64,000 bases of DNA from Filosporella fistucella (Eukaryota > Ascomycota > Leotiomycetes > Helotiales). The stretch spans positions 930,001 to 994,000 of the forward strand of contig JAQJZZ010000008.1 of NCBI GenBank assembly GCA_030077755.1, written 5' to 3'. This document shows, one piece after another, positions 1 to 11,701 of the stretch. The notes beneath the pieces are model-generated. The model was given only the letters and a program-made list of their open reading frames with translations, ran no database searches and was not told the origin of the DNA. Positions within the stretch are counted from its first letter, which is position 1. Each line of letters opens with the position of its first letter. A program made the translations under genes and the position numbers.

Positions 1-110
1 AGTCAAATCTAGTATTTTACTCAAATTGGATATACCAATTGACCTGCTCTCAACGTCTTGAGGTTCCCCCATCTTGCTTCTCCATGAGTTCATTACTAAT
101 TCGTCTCTAG

Positions 111-1499
111 TGGGCCTTAAATAGTGACGGAACATTTAACACTGGCCTGTTCGACAATTTTGCATATAGGTCCATTCACGACATGGCTGTAATTGGTAAA
201 GCAGTCATAAAAGCGTACTATGGCAAACGTGCACAGTATTCTTACTGGAATGGTTGCTCTACTGGCGGACGACAAGGATATTTTGAAGCACAAAGACACC
301 CAGAAGACTTTGACGGAATAGTTGCTACAGCTCCAGCGATCAACGGCCCTCAATTAGGACCAGCAGAATTCTGGCCCTCTGTTGTCATGGCAAATTCGGT
401 TGCTCCACCTCAATGTGTCTTCAAAGCTTTCCAAGACGCTATGATAGCAGCTTGTGATCCGCTGGATGGTGTTAGGGATGGTCTTATCTCAGATACAAGC
501 AAATGTGATTTCAACCAGCAGTCGCTCGTTGGGACTAGCGTTAATTGCACAGGATGGAATGTGACAATAACTCAGGGGCATGCAGACATAGTCCTCAAAA
601 TCCTCCAAGGAGCAAGAACCTCGACTGGGGAATTTATATGGTATGGCAATCCTCCAGGAGCACCTTTCAGTGGAAGTATGTACCTTATTCGTTCCCCTCC
701 AGATTGCGATCAAGTCCATAGCAGTTGTCAGCTCTTGAGAGTATGATAAAATGCCTGCTTAATCAAGTATTGAAAGCGCATAGCTAAATTATCGTAGTGG
801 CCAACACCAACACTACCAATGGCATCACCATTCCTATTCCCTTTGGCGCCGCAGAAGCTTGGATTCGATATCTAGTACTCGGGGATCCAGAATTCGATAC
901 TGCTCATATAACCTACCCGCAATTCGAAGATGCATTTGCCCTGTCGGTTGCGAAATATGCGGAGTCATTTGGAACTGATGAGCCAGATTTAAGAAGATTT
1001 CGGAAATGTGTGTAGCACTTCTCCTTTACCCTATCCATGACTCACAGCGGAGAAAATGTTATCACTTTCCGAGCAGACTGAAATCTACTCGCTCGAAATG
1101 TTTGGAAGATTATAAAGCTAACTCGCTGCAGTGGGGCGGAAAATGCTCACATGGCATGGTTTGGCAGATCCATTGATCACCCATCTTGGAACCTTGAGAT
1201 ATCGAGAGAAGCTCGAAAAGAAATTTGGAGGAACGCAGAAAGTAGATGAATTCTACAGGTTATTTCTGGCACCTGGCGCTGGACATTGCTCTGGCGGGGC
1301 TGGTCCGAATCCTACCGACCCTCTGTCTGTCTTGATAGAATGGGTGGAAAGGGGCGTTGCACCCGAAACGTTACCAGCTACCACAAATGTATCAGGAACG
1401 GTGGTGAGCAGAAATCTTTGTCTTTACCCAAGATTATTGACATACGATGGAATTGGAGATAAAAATCTTGCAGGTAGCTTTACATGCAAGTCAGACTGA
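111..1499 (+). CDS. Tannase / feruloyl esterase family, 5' partial
   Basis: Secreted-type serine esterase of the tannase/feruloyl esterase family, which cleaves gallate or cinnamate esters of plant polyphenols and cell walls. Exons inferred: 111-675, 798-1007, 1132-1499; phases agree at each GT-AG junction. Coding runs upstream of the first in-frame Met (183) to an acceptor at 109-110, so at least one 5' exon is outside or at the window edge and the signal peptide cannot be seen. Motifs: YSYWNGCSTGGRQG with the nucleophile Ser, FDGIVATAPAIN, WHGLADPLI with the acid Asp, and GAGHCSGG with the catalytic His beside the family's characteristic Cys. About 380 residues are visible against a usual 500-580. 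Which ester it prefers cannot be read from sequence. Confidence 0.92.
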
Positions 1500-3291
1500 C
1501 AAAAATTGATATTCAATTATTAAAGTCTATCCGAGAGGGGCAGATTCGCATACTCAAGATTAGACCTTGCTAAAACCACAGCAAGATGAGAATATCTAGG
1601 AGGACAGAGCTAATTAATTTATACGTTCCAATATCACTCGAAGCATGTAGGCACTCTTAACAGGCAGCTAACTGACACCTTGGCATTTTCTAGTAATTAG
1701 ACGCATAGTCTTGATACCTTTGACACTACACATAAGCCCCTCGGTACCTCACAATCAAGTAGAATCAGTGATATTAGAACGCGTGCTTTACTGCTCCCAC
1801 GAAAGAGTTACTGCTACTAGCTCAACTCTGTCCGATTCCTCGATAGTCTAACCTCATTGAGATATGCATTTACACTCAGCATAGCGACAGCGAAACTGAT
1901 CAAGAACACTGGATTGAGATTCCATTTCCAACCTTCCATGACTCTCAACCAATGCCGAAGATACTTCGACTCTGTCTGACTAGAAAATGGAAGTTGTAAA
2001 ATAGCCTTGTCCATGTTTCAGGTGTCCACTTGACACGGATTAGCTCTGTAAACCATCAAGATTCTACGAGGGGGAGAGGGGCAGATCAGAACTGCTTGGG
2101 GGCTAGAAACGCTCGATTCAGAGTAGAAGTTCGGTGGGAAACAAAAGTAAGGGTCACCCACATTGTTCAGCGGATACGCATGGCCTTGAGACTAATTTGC
2201 CACCTCCTTGTCGATCTTCTGTCCCTCGGTTTGATTCGACACAGCGACATGAGTAAGACAGCGCGGAAAGTGTGATGAGTGAGGAGAGAACTCACAACAT
2301 CGTGTATTCTAGCAACGCCTTCGAAGGCGTCGGACACGCTGCCTGTGTAATATTAGGCCACACGAAAAAACGAAATGTACAACAGTCTCAACCCTACCTC
2401 CCGCCTGCGCCGTCATTGCCACCAAAAAGTAAATATACCACCAAAGCAAACCACGACAAGTGCCGTGCCGGCGGCTCTGTTACTTGTATGTCCTTGATTT
2501 ACAAAAAGGCCCTTCGGTTTCGCGTTTAATTGAACAATTGGACCGGTTTGCGACTGGAATTGGTATTGGTTCGCCCCAGATCGATGCAAATAGCCAGCTA
2601 TACTACTAATACTTATAAATGCCAACTCGATTGCGGAATCAATAAGAAGGCAACCCAGGTAACACTAAGAGATTTTAACAGTCTGCTGAAAGAAATTATC
2701 GCAGTAGCTGAGTGAGATTTTTAGATAGTCAAGCAATAGTTGTTGACAAGGTTGTAAACTCACACAACTAGATTGAACCGGTGCTGGAGTTTTTCCAGAA
2801 CTGACGAAATATGTATACGTAGAGCAGACCCGCTATCGCTGACGCAAGGGAAAGGGGACACTGTATATATGACATCAATCTCGGATTGAGATAAGCATTG
2901 ACTTTAGCTAGGATGGCGTGAGCATAGTGAGCTGACAAACAACTTTACGAGAGTGAATTTCACCAATCACCCACCCATTTGAACGACGATAATTAACTAA
3001 ATCGCCATAGTATAAATGTAGCAGACGTACATGACTTTAACTGATCAATTTGATCCATATCTAGTGCAGCCACACACGCAAGATTCCGCTTTTTGACCAT
3101 TCCCAACCTTCTTGAATTGCTTGTCCCCGAGTCTCTGGAACTCATTTCTCCATACCTCTCAGGGCTCCAGCGATGCCTATGCTATCATCACTGTTGTTGG
3201 AAAGCACCTGCCTTGTCGTTTCTGAACTAGCGTAGTGCTTACATATTGTACAAAGTTTTGCCACCAACTCATAAGAATAAACCTGTACTGT
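1500..3291. other. Intergenic, no supported gene
   Basis: No recognisable protein family. Only short open stretches occur; one on the - strand (1817-2014) encodes a hydrophobic segment near its C-terminus (NPVFLISFAVAMLSVNAYL), but it has no partner exons I can join. Treated as spacer. Confidence 0.5.
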
Positions 3292-4944
3292 TCATGTCCG
3301 TGTTCTCGGAGGTGGGGGTGACAACCCCTTTCTCTCATACTGCTCAGGATATGTTTCACTCTGAGGGCTGTAGATATCGGTCGGTTCGCTTCCTGATAAT
3401 CGCCAGGTGTCTCCGAATAATGGTCCAGCGGGAGTCGTCGGTGTCGGTGATGAATCGTCATTCTCCGACGGCGATTCCGAGGAATATGACTCGACGCCGT
3501 CTTTCCCAGTCTCTCGTGGTTCCTCCGGAATGTCGGTCAGCACTATCAAATCTGCTCCTTTCTTTCCCATGTCGTTCCCAAAAGTTGGATTGTGCTTTCC
3601 GTCGTATGTGCTTCGCCTGCTTCGCCATGCTTGACTCTGGCCATCCTCGGTGTCACCAAGCTTTCTTGAAGTCAAGGAAGTATGGATGTCGCGAATAAAC
3701 GGCCTTAGGATGGGAACGCATTGAACTATGATTGTGCCAGCCACTTCAGCTGAGTACCTATTGCAGAAAGTATTAGCATACTTTCGGATTGTCATGTCGG
3801 ATAGAACAAACTAACCAGATGTTCGACATCCCATTTCGCCCTATATCAAAGGGTTAGTATTTCCCACTAATCAATGTACATTCGTGTATAACCTACACAT
3901 ATAGTACTCATCATGCTGGTGCATAATTGGTCGGTCTTTCCAGGTTGTTCTCACTGCGGAAATGATCGCGACACTGCAAAAAGTCAGACAAACAAGACTT
4001 TCTACCACCACAATATTGGGGATCCCAAAAAGAACATACAGCATTCCCAGGCTCATAGTCATACATAAGGCAACCTTCTCTCCTCGTCTCATTTCCAGTG
4101 ACCACGTAATCCACCAGGGGAAAACAGCGAACACGAAATCCATAATGATATTGTAGGCTACTTTAAGTTAGCGAGATCAGCTTTCTGAGAGGCTACTACA
4201 TTCGGATCACTGGGCACTCACTATTCCCGCCAACCTTTATATCTTCCTCAGCAGTATAATTTATACAAGGGCCTTCAAGTCTATACCAATTCTGATAGTC
4301 GTCCTTTCCACAATACTTGGCCCACTGGAAGAAGGTTTTCAAGATCATGAAGACATTCATGGATACTATACAAAACCATAAGATTGCCTTCTGCTTTTTG
4401 TTTGACATCCTCAGTAGAGTGACCCCGAATGCTGTTTTGCTTTTGGTATGTTAGCCTATGAGAGATGAAACCATACTCCGAATGCGTGATGAACCACTTT
4501 GCAATGCAAATGACGACCCGATAATGAATGCGATGTTGCTATCGAAAGCAGGGACGAGATGACTTACGACAGCGATTGGCCAATCAAAGTACCACAGGAG
4601 GAGATGTTGATCAAGATATGCATGCGATCATCCCAATTTCCCTTGTTATAGCCGGTCGCCCATTCGATTGTAATTATGATGTCGTTTACCATCAACACCA
4701 GCTAATGACAGGATTAGCACTCCTTGTTGTGAGCAATCCTATTACGGTGTCAAACAACACTCACCCAGGAGACGATCAAAATGTAATCATCGTACCACAG
4801 TCCGGTCCGGCGCGTGTATTTGCACCAGAGTCGAAGGCAAAGAAACACTGTTGCACCGACGAAAAGAGTCCATAATCCTGCGTTGACCTCCTTCTCCGGA
4901 GAAATATACTGAACATGAACATCGTCGGCGCGAGGGAAAACCAT
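3292..4944 (-). CDS. Fungal rhodopsin-domain (PTH11-like) membrane protein
   Basis: Seven-helix plasma-membrane protein of the fungal rhodopsin-domain family found in PTH11-like putative receptors; ligand unknown. Exons (- strand): 4944-4765, 4701-4568, 4439-4222, 4157-4040, 3973-3897, 3840-3816, 3757-3292, giving 405 residues with all phases consistent. Family hallmarks: GLWYDDYILIVSW at the end of helix 1/loop 1, IEWATGYN, SKTAFGVTLLRM after an in-phase junction, FPWWITWSLEMRRGEKVALC and the last helix WYSAEVAGTIIVQCVPILRP. The tail (about 120 residues) is hydrophilic and rich in Ser, Pro and acidic residues. No N-terminal CFEM cysteine domain is present. The 25-nt sixth exon and several short exons explain why it is split among reading frames. 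Start ATG 4944 is the first in frame after an upstream non-ATG codon. Confidence 0.85.
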
Positions 4945-7383
4945 GATCACATTCTCGCAAAAGAATCAAGACAGAGCAGCGAAAGAAGAAATGTGCGGGG
5001 GTCCCAAGATGAAGTAAAAATGAGGAGATCCATAAATTTCCGACGCTACATCTATCCAGGACTTCCTGTATCTGTAGCCACGCACCTCCCAGCAGAGAAG
5101 CTTGCACTTGCGTTTTTCGAAGGTATTTGAAAGGGCATGGGACCATAATGGCAGGGTTCCTGAATGGATGTTTCTGCAATCTACAAAGTTTGTGAGATGC
5201 GAAATTAGACCAGGTATGTTGAGTGGGTGCGAAAACATGGCTTTCAGGGCGGAAGTTCTTCCACCAGCAAAATGCCCAAATATAAGTGCGACCGGTTCCA
5301 CCGTGGCTTGCTGGGATGGAGTTTCAAGCAAAACGTCCCGAAGTGTTTCCCCAGCTCCAGCCCCGAGGCCAAGGTACGGAGTACCTGAGATAGTGCAGTA
5401 CAAGGCTATGGGGTGGTGCGACAGCTACGGGTACAAGGGCCTGTACCAGGTAATTCCAGGAATTGCCATGCTTTCATCTGTACTGAGCCTGTCAGCGTTC
5501 CAAGATTTTGCTGCGACAGGCAGAACAACCTGGAAAAGAATTGCGGGAAGAAATCGCGCGTCGAAATCTGGATGAGTCGACTGAGCTGTCGGTTGTCGAG
5601 CACTGGGATGATGGTGCGCCGTGCGGAGCTGCATTGGGAGGGCTGGAGCTGGATGAGTGATGGTGAGGGATCTCAGATGGGATCATGGGTTCGGGACGGC
5701 AAGGCGAGAGTGTACTGTATTTCCTCCAACAGCACCTATCCATACATGACATGGTACAGCATTAGGAGTATGGAGGGTTCATTCCGGACGGGAGTGACTC
5801 GTCCAATTCAAAATAAATGAGCAGAGCAGGACATGAGGCCGATTTGGGACTAGCCACGAGGTCTGGCCGCCCAGTGGGATATTGCAAAGTAGAGGAGCAG
5901 GTTCCTGTCGTTGCGGGTTCGTCGATGTGATGTGATGTTGATGATGTTGATGATGCTCAGGTCAGATGTAAGGTGATGGTCGAGGGGAAGGTAGCGCAGC
6001 CAAGTCTCCCAATTCCAGTACCTTGAGTACATACACTCGTTCTAATGGCAACAATGGTGATAATCGTGCAACAGTGCTGAATCTGCTAACCCTCGAATAG
6101 TATAGGTAGATGGTACTATTACGTACCTATGCCTTGAAATGGTGGGCGAAGATGTTCTCGAGGAGGTGGCGAAGTGCACGTAGTGTGGTAAAGAGCAAAT
6201 ATATTCAAATCGTGACTGGAGTAGAACGGGACAATTCCAGGTATGTAGGCTCTGGGTACAAGTATCATTGTATCTATGTACCTAAGTACCTAGGTTCCCA
6301 CTGTGAGTCGGAGGTGGCGGGACTGGACCCATGAAAAGGCCTGAGGCAACTCAAATAGAAGTTCTTTGCAGCCTGACTCGTGGGTTACCCCTTAGGTACT
6401 CATACAACCTAAGTTCAGCACATTTACGAGTACATGTAGGTACCGTTCAAGTCCATACAATTCGTTCCGTTGCCCTTACCTACCTACCCAGAATTTACAG
6501 TGATACCCGTCCTCAACCCAAAGCGACATTCGGCAATCTCGACTACCAAAACCATAGATCTATCGGACAATAAATCTTGGTCAAAGCAGGCACGCATGGA
6601 GTAGGAGTAACATAGATCACTAATGCTTCTACTAAGCTGTACAGGGCCAATAATACTTCACGACAGCTGTTGAAGAAGTAAGATTTGACTTGTGTCTGTT
6701 TGCATTTCCCCCGCTACTTCTGCTGGAAGTACAGGATCTCGTAGTTTGAGCGAGGAGTTGTCAAGTCGACAGCTCGTCTTCTAACCTACTGAGGATCATC
6801 TCCATGTCCGGGGGTTTGTTGTGACGGGCTGTCGCACCTCGGACATGCTCTCCTCTATTGGCACTATAGAACTTCAACATTGCGCTTCCCCAATTATCGC
6901 TAGGATCGAAGAATAAAACACCGATCTCTTCATGTCTTGCTGGCAACAAGGCCCCTTTGACACGCTTCGGTCCTCGCTGAACTAGAAGATGCAGTGTGGC
7001 TGTGGCATCGTTGGCAGATCTAGAGAGCCCGAAACAAATTCGGCGTTTCATCTTAAGATTTCCCATAGTCGTTCTGATCCCATAGGTTCAATCAGTATCG
7101 AGTCCTACTATCAAGGTTACATGTTTGGAACTGATTCCAAAGGTCCTTTCTTATTAGAGACACGAATTTGGGTGTAAATTCTACTCTGCGATGTTAAAAC
7201 AGTCTTTTTCTTCGACGGGGAATTAAGCTACGCAGAGACCCCACTGTCACTCTATTTCACTGCAAGTAGTGATCGAGTTCCCGAGTTCACTGCATTCCCT
7301 GTTTAAGCAAGACCTTTGAGATCAGATACGCATCGAGCAAACGGGATATTTCTTGTTACAATTACTTCAAAACCCGGACCAAA
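4945..7383. other. Intergenic with dispersed TACCTA motifs
   Basis: No gene could be supported. Between about 6240 and 6490 there is a concentration of short direct and palindromic motifs of the TACCTA / TAGGTACC type (for example CTAAGTACCTAGG near 6288). An open - strand stretch at 6761-7066 has no recognisable motif and no convincing start. Confidence 0.5.
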
Positions 7384-8749
7384 TCACTTCTTTGATCCCA
7401 ACACCCTTTGGATCTCATCACACACTGCGTTCGTCACCTCAACCGTTGTAGCACTGCCACCCAGGTCCTTGGTCATTATACCCGCTTCACACACATTTTC
7501 TACGATCTCTAGCAACGTATCACCCGCTTTCTCTTCTCCAAGCCATTTCAGCATTTCCACAGCCGTCCACTTTGGAGAAAGGTCAGCATGTTTCTTATCA
7601 GAGAGGGGAAAGGGGTTTCTCAGCTAAGTTAATATTGCCTGAGAATGTGAATGAAGGAAATGTGAGCTTACGAAAGTCGCAACTGGGTTTGCTGTCACAA
7701 CGTTAGTAATTTTCTATCTGTGATGTGAGAGTGGCTACATACCGATTCCCATTCCAGTGATGTCAAAGGCCGAGCCGTGAATTGGTTCAAACATAGAGGG
7801 GTTTTCCCGAGTGGGATCAAGGTTGCTTGTTGGAGCAATGCCAATAGAGCCAGCTAACGCAGCTGCGAGGTCGGAAAGAATATCGGCATGCTTTTCTTTC
7901 GTTAGACCTCTCTCGCACATCTAGGCTATGGTTATCATGACTCACCAGATTTGTAGCAACGATTGTATCAATACTTTCCGGCTTCAACACCATCCTCGTT
8001 GTCATGGCATCAACGAGCATCTTCTCACACTTCACTTCTGGGAACTTCCTCGCCGTCTCAGCAGCGACCTCATCCCAAAGTACCATCCCATTCCTTTGTG
8101 CGTTGCTCTTCGTCACCACCGTGATATGCTTCCTTGGTCGCTTACTTGCAGTCTCAAATGCGAATTCCATGATTCGTTCAACGCCATGTCTGGTGAAAAT
8201 TGAGACTTCGGTTGCTGTTTCCCAGGCTTTGCCAGTATGAGAACGGCCTCCGTGACCTGCATATTCACCTTCTGAGTTTTCGCGAATGATAACCCAGTCG
8301 AGCTGACCAGCCGCACAGTTACGAAGAGGCGATTGTGTGCCTCTAAAAACCTTGGTTGGACGCACGTTGGCATATTGCTGGAGGGGTTGACAAATTGCTA
8401 GGCGAAGACCCCAAAGGGATATGTGATCCGGAACGTCTTTCTAACGTTAGCACATAATTCCAACTTGTTTGAAAATTAATCACTAACCAGGTGCACCAAC
8501 AGCACCAAAGAGGATTGCGTCGAACTTCCTAAGGGTGGAAAGAGCATCGTCAGGAAGGTATTTTCCAGTCTTCTTGTATCGGTCTGAGCTCCAGTCAAAA
8601 TTCTCGAATTCAAGTGAGAAAGTTCCAAGAGTGATTGCGAGTTTCTTTAGGACTGTGACACCAGCTTCGATGACCTCTGGTCCAATGCCATCAGCCGGAA
8701 TCGAGGCGATTTTGTAGGTTGGATATTCTTGGATTTTTCCGGGAGACAT
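7384..8749 (-). CDS. Tartrate/D-malate-type decarboxylating dehydrogenase
   Basis: Member of the isocitrate/isopropylmalate dehydrogenase family that oxidatively decarboxylates a 2-hydroxy acid using NAD(P) and a divalent metal. Exons: 8749-8488, 8436-7946, 7890-7743, 7691-7672, 7569-7384 (368 residues, usual length). Motifs in order: IPADGIGPEVI, GAPDVPDHISLWG (formed across the first junction), RENSEGEYAG with the catalytic Tyr, TKSNAQ with the catalytic Lys, NLHADILSDLAAALAG with the metal Asp residues, EPIHGSAFDITGMGIANPVA. The pattern FDWSSDRYKKTGKYLP plus PDHISLWG resembles the tartrate/D-malate branch more than leucine-pathway LeuB, but 3-isopropylmalate cannot be excluded. Exon 4 is only 20 nt. 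It faces the MFS carrier at 9885 across a shared upstream region, which supports a catabolic pair. Confidence 0.9.
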
Positions 8750-9884
8750 GATTGCGATTTATGTGTGTGGGGGTACTTGGGAAGTTGGGAATGTTTGGTG
8801 GTGATGAAAGTTTAATGAGGCAAGATCAAATAACCCAGCTGCTCGAGGGGATATTGTTTATATGAATTGTTCATCCCACTCCTGGCTTCAGTCCTTGCAT
8901 GGATGCTAGGTAGGTAGAGCTTTTGGCACGATATTCTTCACCTAAGAAACTGATTTCAGCGTGAACATCTTGACCCACCTTTGGCGTAAGAAGCTATTCT
9001 ACCATTCGGAGATCGTTTCTCCGGATCCTTTCGCCGTCTCATGCCCTCAGACCCAATAGAAATTCCGCTACGGCCTGAGATAGCCTGCTCTCGATTCCCT
9101 CTACTGAGAAGCTGGCCGGCAACCAAGATCTAGATCCAGCACAGGGAGACAGCGCACCTCCACAACAAAAACCCTCATCAGAATATTCAAAGCAGAATGT
9201 AACTAAGTGAGGTAAAGTTAAGGTAGGACCAGGCACTTTATCGGTTAAATGTTATCACGTGCCATAACTCGTGTTAAATTATCTACCTATATACAAGGTA
9301 TTGTTGGTGATTTGACCAATAATCCATGTTCTTATTATACATTTGCACATTGGCCTGAAATGAGCCATTTAACACTACACCTTCTAGACACTCTACGGAA
9401 AGGTTTCTTTGATGGACTCAACCTACACAGTATCTCTGTTGCAAGATCCAGACTACTGTGCAAGATGATTATTTCTACTGCCTGCAACGCGGATGATAAT
9501 ATATCTCCACCGATCCCCCAGGTTACCCACGGTGTTCGTTTCCCCATTGATGTGGAGATCTAGAGATCTAGAGCTTGCCCCGCGGCCCGAAAGTTTGGGC
9601 TGCGGGGACCCCGTGTGGAGTTTACTTTCTCCGGATTTTAGCTCTCAAAGCACTTTCGGGTTCATCCAACTTGTCGTCGTCCACTCTTCGCAGCCATGCC
9701 CGACTGATGCTCTTGGTCCAGGCGGACGGTGTGGAAAACTCCACTGAGAGCTACGACCTGTATATAACAACCATGAGATTCCCCAACGGAACATCAGACA
9801 CTTTCTCAGAGCAATAAGTTTGTTCTTTATTGGTATTTCTACATCAATTTGTTTAAAATTGACAGGCCTCACACAAAAAGCACC
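8750..9884. promoter_or_regulatory. Divergent upstream region, dehydrogenase / MFS carrier
   Basis: About 1.1 kb lies between the start codons of the dehydrogenase (-) and the MFS carrier (+). Co-regulation from a shared region is an inference from the layout; I do not recognise a specific operator. A GGTAGGTAG motif occurs near 8910. No gene is supported here. Confidence 0.4.
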
Positions 9885-11499
9885 ATGTCAGCAGCCATTT
9901 CCGAGAAAGTTACTGCAACACACTTCGAGGATCCCGAGATGGATACCAAGAGCAACGACGCGGTTGTGATTGGCGATTACTCTGGTGCAGTTGCGAAAGA
10001 TGATCCAGTTGAAGTTGCTCTAGTGAGGAAGCTCGATTTGAGAATCATGCCGACGCTTTGGTGCATGTATTTTATGAATTATGTAGGTCGGAGTTACATT
10101 CCATTTCGAATCATTGACATTGACCAAGACCACCATAGTTGGACCGAAATGCAATTGCGAATGCCAGACTCGATGGATTGGAGAAAGATCTTAATCTCCA
10201 TGGTTCGCAATACAATACTTGCATTTCAATCCTTTTCGTTGGGTATGTAAATCGCCTTTGTTTCCAAAACGAACTGCCCTAACAAATTCCAGATACCTCT
10301 TGATGCAAATCCCCTCAAACATGTTAATGAGCTCCACGAAGATTCGTCCCTCGGTCTACATGGGAGCATGTATGGCGGCTTGGGCAGTAGTAGCCGCTTG
10401 TACTGCATTGGCTACTAATTACACTCATCTCGTCTTGGTTCGATTCTTTTTGGGAATTGCAGAGGCCCCATTTTATCCTGGTGCTCTTTACCTACTGTCC
10501 ATTTTCTACACCAGAAAAGAGATCGCCACGCGCATCTCTATCCTGTATTCTGGAAACATATTCGCCACGTCTTTCGCCGGATTGATTGCCGCTGCAACTT
10601 TTGCGTCGATCGATGGTGCCCAAGGCCTTAAGGGCTGGCAATGGTGGGTTCTTCAGATGACAATCTCCTCCCGTCTACCTACCACTGACGCATTATGAAG
10701 GCTTTTTATCATTGAAGGCGTCGTGACATTCGCAGTCGGAATTGCGGCAATGTGGCTCCTTCCAGATTCACCGCTCACCACCAGATGGCTCACTCCTGAG
10801 GAACGAACGCTGGCAGCTGAGCGTATCAACCGCGATACCGTAGGACTCGCACCAAACAAGGGAGCTATAGCCGGCCTGAAGCAATCCCTTCGCGACCCAA
10901 TGTTATATATCTTTGCATTTATGCAAAACATGCACCTCTCGGCCTGTTCCTTTAACAACTTTTTCCCAACTGTGGTCGGATCCCTTGGCTTTGGGAGAAC
11001 TGTCACGTTGGCGCTCACTTGCCCGCCGTATCTGGTCTCTGGTTTCGTTGGGTATTTTGTTGGCCTTAGCTCTGGAAAATACAACGAGAGAACTTGGCAC
11101 ATCACTATCTGCATGGGAGGAGCGTTGGTGGGATTTATCATCTCCTGTATTACGATGAACACAGCTGCTCGCTACATAGCTTGCTTTCTCTTTGCATCGG
11201 GAGCATATGCCGTCAACTCGGTTATTCTTGGCTGGGTGTCCGCTTCTCTGGGACAGACAACGGAGAAGAAAGCAATTTCTTTGGGTATCGTGAATGTGGT
11301 CGCCAACGCTTCTTACATTTACACTGCATATCTCTACCCCAAGAGCGACGGACCAAAGTACATCACAGCCATGGGAGCCAATTCTGGCTTTGCTTTCGCC
11401 ACCATCGCATCTGCATGGGGACTGAAGATGTGGCTGGTGCAAAAGAACAAGAAGCTTAGGCGAGAAGATCCATCCCGCCAGGTCTTCTATGCATATTGA
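9885..11499 (+). CDS. MFS carrier, anion:cation symporter (Dal5/Tna1-like)
   Basis: Twelve-helix major-facilitator carrier of the fungal anion:cation symporter group, whose members import organic anions such as allantoate, nicotinate or tartrate with protons. Exons 9885-10082, 10139-10242, 10293-10643, 10701-11499; 483 residues. Splicing restores the family signature DRNAIANARL after helix 1, then YLLMQIPSNMLMSS, RFFLGIAEAPFYPGALYLLS, FYTRKEIATRIS and GWQWLFIIEG across the last junction. The C-terminal half keeps LTCPPYLVSGF and GWVSASLGQT. Start ATG 9885 gives a hydrophilic N-tail (about 50 residues) before KLDLRIMPTLW. Pairing with the dehydrogenase recalls bacterial tartrate carrier/dehydrogenase pairs (TtuB/TtuC), which supports but does not prove a dicarboxylate substrate. 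Confidence 0.9.
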
Positions 11500-11701
11500 T
11501 TCGAACGTGGTGGTTTAGTTTGAGAATACGGATTATGAGGGCATGTGGTAGTTCGATTTGCTCAAAGACGTAACTTGATTGGAGCTTGGGCATGTAATTT
11601 TGGATCGTCTGCATTAAATATCTGCTACAAAGTCAATACAACACATCGCGATAACATTGATTTTGCACCAAAGGCCATCAAACATATGTTTAAATTCCGA
11701 G

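Noticed and set aside
7891..7945. 25-nt intron in the dehydrogenase gene (7921-7945)
   Set aside because: Too short; using the AAAAG acceptor at 7891 gives a 55-nt intron and the family spacing NLHADILSDL.
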